DNA of 64,000 nt from NCBI GenBank assembly GCA_026874595.1, contig CM049306.1, forward strand, positions 16,823,019 to 16,887,018, written 5' to 3'. Below, in pieces: positions 22,946 to 35,200 of this stretch. The stretch is from Sipunculus nudus (Eukaryota; Annelida; Sipuncula; Golfingiida; Sipunculidae). The notes under the pieces are model-generated. The model did no database searches and was not told the origin of the DNA. It saw only the letters and a list, made by a program, of their open reading frames with translations. Every line of letters starts with the position of its first letter. Within the stretch, counting starts at the first letter, position 1. The translations under genes were made by a program, and so were the position numbers.

Positions 22946-25249
22946 CTAAAAATAAACAGAAAGAAGATATATAAAATATAGGTAGGATTTCTTGATAATG
23001 AGATGAATGGGATACATATGTTCAAATCTACATGTTGCATTCAGAACATATCATACATAACCAAAAGAATCAGATGCTGCCATAGGCATGGAATCCCCAG
23101 AAGAATAATCCTCTATCTTGGCCAATATCCTTTTTTAATTAGCTCCATCTTATGGCCCATTCCTATTGAAATGCTTATCTTCAATACTGTGAATCATTGT
23201 GGAAAACTTGACCAATCCTTGGCAATGACAGTAGCCATCAAAGTCACACCAAATTTTAGGCAGTCAAAACCTATCCTCAAGATATGTATATTTCCCTTCT
23301 CTAAAACTTACCAATTCAAGGTCAAGATAAATATGCAAAGGGTATGAAAGAAACCCTTCAAACAGTTTTAGTTATCTCAATCAAAATGATCTTATATACA
23401 GAATCAGCATAACTGTCCTGTAACATCCATTGTCTCCAGATCTGGGCACACAATAATTTGAGATTCAGTTAAAATATTTTCAGTGGAAAAGAAAGTTTCT
23501 ATGTATTTAACCTATGAACATACACCCTTGGGTGAATGTGTGCCACATTAAAATGAAACCAAAGTATTGGGCCTGAAATGCTAAAACATATAGATGTTAT
23601 CATAATATAAGTAGTAGTTATATTTGTGAAACTTTCAGTTCAAGTGGTCTAATATTTCAAGTTCAACTTTATAATTTCCTCTTCCAAAAATTGTGTGGAA
23701 AAATGAAAAAAAACATACTATCTTCAAATAATTTAATATTTTAGGTAGGAGAACTAGATTTTAACACTCAAGAAGACTTAATATTGATCCATATTAAGTC
23801 AATATCTTCTTAGGAAACATGTTACAGGCCCAGTGTCTATACCACAACTTGTATAAACAAATATATAAATGTCAGAGTGTGAGCCAGGAAGACTTCCTTA
23901 CAAGCTGTCTGCTTACATAACAGCATGGTGAAATCATTAACTGCTGAGAGTATGAACAGTAAAAGAGATGCTCTGTACAGAAGACTGACATATAAAACAT
24001 GCTGAACGGTACATTGTTGGGGGACAGCCCTGGGGTGGCCCTTAATCTGTGACCCGACAACTGCTTCCTGTGTCTCAGGTCCTCTGCCTGGGAACAAGCT
24101 GGTAGTTTTGTATGGAACATGAAAGAGGACAAGCTAACATGGCCACTGGTAATCTAACACAAACAGAAGATGACCAACTCTGTGTGTTCAGGATTTACAG
24201 TGTAATCCCTATGTTGTTACATACTTGACCTCTAATCCATCCCTCAGGGTAAGGTTTACATGTGTCCTAAAACCCTACTCCTCATATCTCCAGTTTTTAC
24301 TAGGTGCACCACATGTTTTCTCCAGATCACCTGATCATAGAAATGACATATGGGTTCTATAATCTTCAAAGCTGCAAGGAGGACAATGTCTTGTGACCAA
24401 ATCATCATACATGTGCATAAAAGTTTAATCTTGAAGAAGTAAGGAATTTAACCAAAATTCTTTTACAATTACAGTCATAAATGTGTGTACTTCATGCTCA
24501 CAAGGCTTCAACAAATTACCAAACAGGTTTAATAAATCTGGATACAGGTTTCATGTTCACTAGTATTTCCCTGTCCTGTCTGTCTTTTTTCTGGTTGTTA
24601 GTTTGTCTACATACAAGAGGTCTCAATAAGTTAAATAAGGAACTCAATCAGTTTGATCTTGATTCAAATATTATGTTCTGGAATATTCATTATTGTTCTG
24701 GAATAAGCTCCCAGTTAAATGCCAGACAAATTATGTCAAAGATCATTCACAGAAAATGATGAAATGTATACCGGTAGTTAAATTAAATCAGGATGCCATA
24801 TACTGCAGAACTGAACATATGGTAAATCAATACCTTTGTTGTTAATAAATTCTAGGGTGGAAGGAAGGAGAACATATTTTTTACTGTTTCTTTATTTTTC
24901 TAATTACGTGTAGTTGGTAAAACGGAAACTATCTGTCCGGACTTTCAGATTACGCAACAGTCACATTCATGTATCACCTACAGAAGAGAGGATTAATGGC
25001 ATGAGGACAGTATGATGAAGTCCCAAGTACAAAGAGTGGGTGTCAGTCTCCCCTACTTTCACCCCATAAATATCAAACACACCATTAACTGTCCTCTCAG
25101 ATTTGAACTGTTCAGCACAGCAACATGCCACAAGCCGATTTCAAACCTATGTTGTTTAAATGGACATCACGCAAAGTTACATGTACTCATTGATTTAACA
25201 TTCTTTTGTCAAATCAATGAAGATTTTTTTTTCAATTTTATATAATTCA

Positions 25250-26012
25250 TAATAATAATAATAACAATAATAACTAGAATGGCTTTGTTTCTGCAGCGCA
25301 AAAACATATATATGTCTCCACCCTATGTGCCATTTCAAAACATTATGGGTAAAATATGTACTATCTCAAAACAATGATTCTAGATTTCAGCAGATTTTAC
25401 CTTAAAGATCAAGGTCATCGCTTTTCGAAACTCCTATGAGATTTAGGTAGAAAGAACTGGTGTGTCAAATTAGAAGAAAAAACCTTCATGCATTGGGGTC
25501 ACAAATAATCCTAGAATTGCATAAATTTGACCTTGGAGATCAAGGTCAACGTCAACAGTAATCAAACTATTCTGATAACTCAAACAATTTGTGTGTGATA
25601 ATGTGTGGGTAAATCTGCAATACTTAATAAGTTTTTATTGTGTTCACAAGACAATAACTATAATTTAGCTTATTACACCTTGAAGATCCTGGGCAAGGTT
25701 GCCGGGTTTCAAACTCATCTAAGAACTTAGTAGGAACAACTGGGGTACCAAATTTGGGGACAAAATGTGAAGTTATGAGGTTCACAAATAGTTTACATTT
25801 CAGCAGATTTGACCTTGAAGATGAAGGTAAAGGTCACCTGGTTTTGAACTCATCTGAGATTTTGGTGGAAACAATGAGTGCTTTAAATTTCAAAAGTGAC
25901 TGCGTTCACAAGATATCCTACAGACGATGACAATGTCCGAAAAGGTGAATGACAGCACTGAAAACAATGTCAGACATTGTAATAATAATTACTATTATTA
26001 TTATTATTATTT
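25250..26012. repeat. ~140-bp tandem array between inverted trinucleotide runs
   Basis: The left edge is (AAT)n at 25250-25274 and the right edge is AATAATAATTACTATTATT continuing as (ATT)n (about 25978-26010), so the borders are inverted copies. Inside, a degenerate unit repeats four times with landmarks ACCTT.AAGATCAAGGTCA at about 25401, 25529, 25677 and 25811 (spacing 128-148 bp) and ACTCATCTGAGATTTTGGTGG. AGGTCA half-sites recur. No coding capacity. Looks like a small repeat-bearing non-autonomous element. Confidence 0.7.
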
Positions 26013-28940
26013 TTTTTTTATACAGAATCTTGTTTATCTGCCATCTTCCAGCACACTACTTACTCAAAGAAAGAGCAGTTAGTCTATTGCTGTTCTAAGT
26101 CCAAGAATATTCACCAACATTAAGAAACTTTTAAAGTTAACCCTAATGAGAGTTCCTTGAGTGGGCACAAACAATACCATGATAATTATATCAATACCAA
26201 ATGAGTATTTTAGTTACTAGATTGATCATTACAGTTCATGAAAAGTTTTGAAATATCTGGGCTGTTTTTACAGAAGATAAAATTCCTTGAATATGGTGTA
26301 AAACTATGTCATAATGAATGGTGAAACATTAAAATAACATGTCAAAAGAGACCAATCTACTGATGGTTTGTCCCACACCTTCGAGTGTAAGAGACATTAA
26401 AGAGTGTTACTTGTTCTTACAATTAAGTGATCAAGTGAATTCATTTTCACATCAAATGATTTGTATTCTTTTAACACATATGGTCTGCCTGGAGTTAACA
26501 TTGACAGTAAACTGAGCCAACAGCATCACTTTGCAGGGGCAGCTCATTACATTCATGAAGTGTTATCCTGGCTGCACTTCCAATAAACCCACCAGGACAT
26601 GTTGCTCAGAGTTGTCAAACATATGGCTAACTTATCTCCTGTGCTATAAAAGTCAAGTACAACCCCTACACATTAATCACAGTTTTTGACGTGTCTTGCT
26701 TTGTTTGACAAATAAATATTTCATTAAGGTCACTGTACTGAACGATCAGCCAGAGTCTTCTGTTTTCTTGCCATCCACAGACCACCTGCTTGGTATCTCG
26801 ATTAAGTCTGTTAAATGTTCACAAGTTTTTGAATATTGAAGGAAATTGCACAAGCCAAAAAGTAAGATACATAGGCCTTCGATGGTCTAGCAGAACTGTC
26901 ATTGTTTTTGTCATACACAGAATAATGGGCTTGATACAGCTGAATCTGTCATGTCATCATAGCCACAAAATTAATAGCTTGTACAGTTGGCTAAATGTTA
27001 GCATACAAAACTAAATATTTTACTAAGCTGTAGGCAATGGGAAATCAGATATCAGTTTTCAATCAAAAGTCAAGAAGAATAACTTGACACCATCTAGGAA
27101 CCACTGTTCTCAAGGATCTTGCATGACCCTCCCTGCTTTTCGCTTTTTTTTAACTTAAATATGCCTTATAAAATCCAATTTCATTCATAACTTCTCAAAC
27201 CTTCAGAATTCCTAAATCCACTACTATCTGGAAACAGACCAAAAAGAAAAATACAGAGCTGTCATGAATTGCTAAATGTCTAAAATCATTTTACAGATTC
27301 TACTTAATATTTATCACAAACTTTTACCTCCACACTCCTTCCACCCCTTACACTACATGTTTGAAGCTAGCTGTGTTTCTACTTGAGCAGGTTTTGTAAA
27401 CTGAACATTTTGGGAATCACTGACTTCAATGATTATCTCATTTTTTATAAGCACTTCTGGTTCACAGCAACACTTACAAAAGAAATCCCTGCACTATTAG
27501 CTCTACTGAAAATATCCTTGTCAATGCAAAACCTTACAAATTAAAATTGTTTAACATCAATTAGCTTAAATTAAAAAGCCTGGCATTTCTTATAACATGT
27601 TACAACACGTCTATGGATTTAAAAATTTCATCATGCAGATGTGTGAATGATAGGAAGCTGAGTAACTGCATTGTTTGTGCAGGAAACCCGTAGCTTTAAT
27701 TCAATGTTTCACATGAAAACATATATGTGTTCACCTTAGATCAACCCAAATGAAAAAAAAAATTGCATAGGGCAGACAGCAGACATCTGAATATATTATA
27801 TATGTCCATAAAAACACCCCTCTCATGTATTACTTCTTTGTATAGCACACACATGAAGACACATTAACAAGCTCTAATCTGGCATGGCTGCACACATAAA
27901 CAAAATTAACCCATTCAGCAGACATTTAGAACCTATTCAGAGTATTAGGCTGTTATAGATATAAATGTATGGAATATTGTGGCGCTATAACAGACTGAAC
28001 ATGATTCCTTCATAGGATACATTAATCAATGCTTTTTAATTCCTTCAAATACTGCTTATAAGTTTGAAATACACCTTTATTTGAAAAAATAATAGTGTAA
28101 TAACTGTATATAAAGAGAAGAGCTACTTTCAAAAGCAATCAAATATAAGATAAAAATGATTTAATAGGTAGTTTCATAGTGCTCTATTTTCCCCAAAGGT
28201 AAATTTCCCATAAACCCACTTTACATGACCCAGAACACATATGTTCAGGTGCATATGTACAGTAGCTTTATAATGGCCAGAACTGAGCATTAGGTCCTAT
28301 GACAGATACTCATAAATAAACAAAATGTGACAGGTCCTATGGGTAAAGCAGGCATTCACTACTCTAGAGCTACATTTTTTTTGCTGATTGTTCAAGTATA
28401 CCAGATTTTTTTCACACCTTTCATTGTTTGCTTGAGGTTGTACAATGTGCCAAGAAGTGTACTACACCATGGCACAGCCTCATGGTGGCCCTCATTCAGG
28501 CCACTGAGATATATTCTTTCACATCACTGCCCTGGGCCATGAGCTGAGCAAATATTTCATGGCAGGCCTCAATTCCAGAAACTGTGAAACTGCTGGGTAT
28601 GAGTCTTCTACAAGGAATTAGTGGCTCATTGATACCATGGCCTGGAAGTTACTCAGGAATGTTGTATGCCAAACATAATTTACCCATCCATACTGTAGAG
28701 ATTTACTGGTCTAGTTAAGTCTCAAGAATGAACCTGCTGTGTATGTACGATAAGGCTTAAAGCTAGTGCAATCAGTAACCTTTTTATGACTCTGACACCC
28801 CTCCTGCATGATGTATACAACACTTACATACTTAAAAATGTGTATCAGCATACTGGTGAATCTCAACTATGAAACATTGACTTGCTTCATTATGCACAAG
28901 TCATCATATGTTTTCTTTTATCCTTGAAAATAAAGAAATG

Positions 28941-28958
28941 ATATATATATATATATAT

Positions 28959-29009
<51 letters not shown>

Positions 29010-29014
29010 AAGAC
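28941..29014. repeat. Compound (AT)n-(GA)n microsatellite
   Basis: Nine AT dinucleotides (28941-28958) run directly into an interrupted GA tract to about 29014, purine-rich on the plus strand. Confidence 0.95.
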
Positions 29015-30834
29015 ATTGAAAGAGTTATTTATACAGAAGATGTCATATGAATTTACTTCATATCAAAGATAAATATTAACCTTATCATTTACCCAAATGA
29101 TTCAGGTGTTACAGCACAGCAACTACTTATTAACCATATCATTTTCCAAAGTGTGTTAGATGTGTCTACCAAGCTTAATCGTATCTTTTTTATAGGAGGC
29201 AGGATCTTTTCACTGAATCAAACATAGCAATAAATGTGTTTATATAACACAGGTGCAGAGGTTTTCTCTTACTTTTAGCAGCTAATCTCAACATTTCTCT
29301 GAGAGATCAAACTTCATAATTCTAGCACTGAAGCCTCACTCAGTGAGAAAAATATATAGTAATGTTATCTGCATCATCTTCTGATCATTTGTAATGATGT
29401 AAACATCAAAGGCCCTGTAGCAAAGGTTCCCCTGTGATGTATAGCTTAATTTTGTGACCCAACTGACCCCTATGTCATAACACATGCTGTATGCATATTG
29501 ATGTATGATGAAAAATAGCAAGCGTACCATAAGTGTACCATCAAAACACAGCCTGTGGAATACATAAAGAGATTTCTCTCCAGTGTACCCCAACTTGTTT
29601 GATCTGATATCTGGACAGTTCACTGGATCCAATTTGAGTTTATTCAGTGAGTCTGGTGCTTTTCACCTATCTCATAAGCTTAAAATACCTTAAACAAGGG
29701 ACCTATGGGTCACGACGCTCAGCTGTTATATTTGATAAAAAAATATTATTTAGAAATGAGGCACATGCTGGTTTTGTGTGGTAATTTATATAAGCTGTAT
29801 TATGAGTTGTTGTTGTTTAGCTTATGTATGATTTTGATAGTACCTTTGGAGACAGGGAAGAGGATTGATTTCATTTATTTTATTAACAAATGGAGTACTA
29901 TTGTCACACAGATTTTGACTTGTCCATATAACTTATAAGCAGAACATATAATATAAGAGTTTAACTATTTATTAAAAAAATTTACAAATATTGTCCCAAA
30001 TATAATTTTTATTAAAAATAATAAGAGAATCATATGATTTTTTAAAATGAAATATAACTGATATGATTATTAAAATAATATTAAAGAATATATTCATGAA
30101 TGCACTCATGAATACATTTTGAAAGTATTTGCACGAGTATTCATATACTTTCATTTTTACCTGAATTCCCATTCTTTATGCAAGAAATTTTATAATGGAG
30201 TATATAATCATATTCGTATTTAAATACAATTACAAAGTATTCGCACCATGTCTGGTATTTATTCAGTTTTCACCAAACAATGATGTTGAGAATCCAGAAT
30301 ATACAAAATTCACACATTTAAATAATGATCATAAGTACCTGGTTTTATGGCTTTTATTTATATTAAAAAATAACTGTAAAAAATTCATTTTGGACTAATT
30401 TCACATCAATGTACACACTAGACACAGTAGGAATCTAGATTAATATTATCAACTGCTTCTTTGTCTATCATTAATTTCCTTCATATGATCCCTAATGATT
30501 AGTAATGAATAATATGATTTACTTCTTTATCATTAAAATTGAACTGAACAATGCCATAGGTGACTGCATGGTGTTATTTGGAATATGTGACATTCTACCC
30601 ATTGATACAAGATTCTTATATCATCAGTAACTGCAAGTTAATTTCCTGTTATTATAAACTAACAAATTCCTTTTCTATTTTTCTTTAATTTGTTATTAAA
30701 AACCAATAAAAATTTATTAATTTATTGTTTATTGTTATGTTGTTGGTTAAAACTACTAGATGAGTTAGGTTGGACACCTGGATCAACTGTGGCTGGCCAT
30801 AAGCTGCCTGGATTCCTGTATGCCTCGCCTCAAG

Positions 30835-32186
30835 CGTGCATAATTTGATGAAAGATCAACAAGGTCAACATACAGGTGACTCAAGAGGGGCTGGAGAGAG
30901 CCAAAGTCTGACAGGGTCTCATAAAAACATTAATAAAAGCTACAATTTTTGGCCAATTTCTTTCAGCTTTCTAAACTAAAAAGCTGAAATCCTTATGTGT
31001 GCATGATATGAAAATTATATCAACAGTGCTCACGGGAAACAAACGTGCCATGGTCACAGTTGGGCAAAATTTAAGGTACTAATTTTATATTTATACTAAT
31101 AACTTATAAAATTTGAAAAATTCAGAACTAATTTTGGGTATTCAATTGAATCTTGATTAAAAAATGTTACATCCCTGACAAAAAAATCTCTAGCTTCAGC
31201 AATGCCCTTGTTAAGGGAGTAAATATATTTCTTGATTTTTTACAAAGTGCATTATGTTTGGGCCCATAACTTAAAACAATTAAGCAATACTGACATCATT
31301 CTGGCAAGTGCATAGAGAATGAAAAGTATGTATATTATTTATGATTAAAGTCAGATCAGTGGTTTTGATATTAGGCAGTCTTGAAGTGTAACAATGGGTT
31401 TTTAATTGAAAAATGAAGTTTTTCATTAATATCCCGAAGGTATTAAGTCCTAGTGACCAAATTCTTGGCATGGTAGGGGATTTTGGAGACATCTAACTGT
31501 ATGCCGAATTTAAGGAACTGAGAGCTGAAGCTGGGGAGCAGAGCTCTTGCAAACTGCATAATACTAGCTTGATGTAAACAATATGTTACATGGTGCTTGA
31601 AAACTTGATTAAAATCTACAGTTTTTGATCAACTGGTTTCAAATTTTTGGTGTTAACAGTTGAAATGCTAACAAAAACATGCTGTGAAAATTAAATCCAC
31701 AGTACTTACAGGAAAAAAACGTGCCATGGTCAAAGTTGGGCAAAATTTAAGGTACCAATTTTTTATTTTTATTAATATTTTAAAAAATTTAAAAGATTTT
31801 CATCTAATTTTGGGTATACAATTTAATTTTGATTAATTAAAGTTATATTACTGGAAAAAAGGTCCATAGCTTTAACATTTTTTGTGTTAAGTGATCAAAT
31901 ATCTTTCCTGATTTTTTACAAAATGCATTATGTTTGGGCCCATAACTTTTTTAAATTAAATAAAACAGACATAATTTCTGGCATGTACATAGGAACTATA
32001 TAGAGGAATATTTATGGTAAATATGAGGAAAAACAGATGAGTGGTTTTGATATTAGATAGTCCTGAAGTGTGAAAATAGGTTTTTAATATAAAATTGAGG
32101 TTTTTCCTTAATTTCTCAAAGGAACGAAGTTGCAAAGACCCAGTTTTCGGCTTGGTAGGAGATCTTGGGGACATCTAACATTATGC
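30835..32186 (+). repeat. Two-copy tandem repeat, ~676-bp unit
   Basis: GTGCCATGGTCA/CAAAGTTGGG occurs at 31045 and 31721, GCATTATGTTTGGGCCCATA at 31249 and 31925, and GACATCTAAC.TATGCCGAAT near 31487 and 32169, giving a period of 676-682 bp. The copies have diverged by many substitutions and small indels, so the duplication is not recent. Confidence 0.88.
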
Positions 32187-32233
32187 CGAATTTTGGATTC
32201 CTAGGTCTTACGGTTTCAAAACGTGCCACATCT

Positions 32234-32278
32234 ACGGACGGACGGACGGACGGACGGACAGGCGGACGGACGACGGAC
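32234..32278 (+). repeat. (ACGG)n microsatellite
   Basis: Five or more ACGG tetramers with interruptions (AGGC, ACG), located just before the terminal hairpin of element B. Degenerate equivalents lie at about 5198-5238 and 41976-42016 in the sibling elements. ACGG-type runs at this place are typical of bivalve pearl/HINE elements (family knowledge). Confidence 0.92.
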
Positions 32279-35200
32279 AATGGACCACGACTATAGCTCA
32301 GATGACTTATAGTCAGCTGAGCTAAAAAGTAACTTTCAACACCACCATCACCACAACCATCACAGAGGTTTATGTTTTCAACCATATTAACTTGGATTTC
32401 AGCAAACACAAATCAGTGTTTTTAACAATCTATTAAAAAAAAAACCCTGCTTACAGTATTTTATTCTTGGGTGTAATTGAGCCTTGGAGGAGGCATGTTA
32501 CCCTCTACTCTAAGCTTTCCATCTGTTCTATTAGCATCAGTGTGTATTTGCTACAGATTTGCTACTGATGAATAACAAAACTTCATAAACTTCATGATAT
32601 ACAAATAAATTAGGGAGGGATCAGTCTAACTGTAATTACAAAGAGATCAATATACCAAAAAACCTTAATGGCTCAGATGATTTATATAAAAAATGATAAA
32701 ACAAAACTAGACTCTGATTGAATACTGTCTTTCCTGAAGCAGTACTTTATCTATAGCACTTAACCAGACATTTTCCTCAAGTAAGGCGATATTTCCTGAC
32801 TCAAGAGGAAAAATGACCCTAAAGATAATCTTTTTCAACCACACTTCCACGTATTCTTCTTTTCTTGTACCATCAACTAAGTGTGGAAAACATAATGATC
32901 ATCAGCTGGATTTAATTCAATAATGATGAATCAAAATTAACTGTGAAATTCAGATTTGTCCAAACTGATGGCAAAACATTATAACTTGAATCCAACGAGA
33001 GGATTTGAAGCATGTTCTTTTGCATATTAACATTCTGTATGTCAAAAAACCACACTTTGCAATAATTCAAGGTACTTTGTCATCATCTTGTGAGGATCTA
33101 ACTTTGTCAAAAGGCTTATACTTAACACTAACACCCCTGCTAAAGTGCTACTCTATTCTGGTACATCCTTCAATGACTTGCACTTTAACTTCCATGTTAA
33201 CAATTATTTTAATGTTGGAATAAAATAGTCATTTCTAGGCCACTTTGACTTTTTCTAGTCATTCTTCTCTGAAGCATCTCTATGAGCATTCCTGACATGC
33301 CTAGAAATCATAGATGGTAACATATTGCAAAGATAGACACCTGAAATAAAATCACTGTGAGTTTTGCCAAGAGCTTGGAGAACACCTTTAAGCACTGCCT
33401 GGAATGAGCACATGCCCAGAACTATAGAACCCTGGAACTTTAAGTACAGGGATACCTCATGCTGCTTGACTGGAAGTGATGAAGGGTGACAATTCTAGGA
33501 ATCCTAGAACAGGGCCCTGGAGAAGGTGTGAAGTTCTGGGAATGGTAAGCTAGGGCAATTAGATGGTTAGCTGCAGCCCTATTCCCCATCTAGGGAGGCC
33601 AGCCTTGGGCAATTTTCTGCCCTCCATTGGAAACCTAGGAACCATGGCGGAACATGCTTTATTTATTAGCCTAATTATTTCCATGCTGATCTACCCCAGC
33701 AGCAGCGCCCCCACACAGCAAACCCTGGGATATTACAGCCTAACCAAGAGATGGATATAATATGGTTAACACCACAAAACTGGCATTAGTTACCAGTATC
33801 CAGTTGCCTTATCAACACCAGTTAACCTTGCAATTCAACACCTCTGATGCTTATACCATCCACGGCTTTCAAAGGGTTAGCTTATGTGTACACATCTAGG
33901 TTTACCAACCACTGATATCTGCTTGACCATTTGCATGGCCAGAAAAGACTGCTGATGTATTTTACATGCAGCTTAGTTTCAGAAATGCCTGAAGTAAACA
34001 TGGATGACAATCTCTGTGTGACAATGACATCAAAACAGAGTTTACAAAGGTCAGTATAAGTTGAAGATATATATCCTACAGTACCCACCACATTGAAAAT
34101 GTTCCAAACTCTCACAAATGATATGTTATTGGCTAAGAGTGAGAGAGAATTAGGAACAATGATGTGTGATCAAAATGTTTTGTTTTCAACCATGGTAGCA
34201 TAACTGGTCAAAGTATTCAAATGATGATATCTAATGATATAAAAGAATGATTATATGACTCAAAATAAAAGTTGTGAGTGGAATTGCAGCATGATTTTTT
34301 ACATATAAATTAGAATAGACAAAATTACCCTCTTACTGTCATTTAATCAGTAGTAATGTAACTCAATGAAAACCTAATGCTTATTTTCATATAAACTGAC
34401 AGATTCAATAGGAACAATTTTGCAAATGAGCAACTGAGAACTAACATGACTTCTAAAATGCATAGAGTGCACCTGTAGATGTGGAAAAGTTGAAAAAATG
34501 GCTATTAAAGAAATAAATATATTATACAGAGTTATTTATATTTATATTAAGAATATTTATGTGATTGAAAATAATGGATGTGGACAGGAAGAAAGCCACA
34601 AATGTAGGTTATGGGGATGTTGTGTCTGCTGTATGTTCTATAGGACACCCTTGGAAGCCATTAGAACCCCCTTACTCCTAAGCTTTGCCTTTGTGTTCTG
34701 TTAAAAACACATTAAACCAGCGTTCTCAGCATGAAAGCCAGACACCTGTCCACACATCATTTTTCCTTCGTTTTACTAGCACTCCAGTGAATGCTTTTCT
34801 ACACTGATAATGAACCATGATCTATGTTACTCTGTTTTACGGTATGTCTCAGAAGCCCAGGTCTTAAATATTAAAGTATTTCCATCTACTGCTTTCATTT
34901 GCTGGAAACCTGGCTGAATAATGTAAAAATTGCAACACTGTCTGCTGGTTCATTAAGTTTCTTAAAAGTATATGTTTTATAACTTCTTCAATGGAAGCAC
35001 TGATTAAGAAATAACTAATTATTCCTTCCAGACAGAAGGGTAGCCACAAAGGTAACCCTTCAAGACTGCATCAACAGCAAATCAAGTTCAATTAGGCAGA
35101 GACAGATGGCTCTGTATGAACCCATTGCTCCATTGTGTAAGACAGTTCCAATGGGTGTAACTTGTGTAACCTGATGGATAATTTTACAAGTTATTAACTT

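Larger units (their letters stand above)
29692..32328 (+). mobile_element. Element B: HINE/pearl-like element with ~676-bp core repeats
   Basis: The 5' end AAACAAGGGACC then TATGGGTCACGACGCTCAGC is a degenerate copy of the element A start. The 3' end is an ACGG microsatellite (about 32234-32278), hairpin TAGCTCAG A TGAC ... GTCA G CTGAGCTA (32294-32324) and AAAAA. Between 29720 and about 30830 the sequence is very AT-rich and unique. Then follows a two-copy tandem repeat of about 676 bp. The base 5' of the element is T. No protein-coding capacity. Same family of termini as elements A and C but an unrelated core. Confidence 0.72.

Noticed and set aside
23770-23812. Imperfect hairpin around AAGAAGACTTAATAT / ATATTAAG...TCTTCTT
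   Set aside because: Short AT-rich arms with a bulge; such pairings are frequent by chance in this composition.
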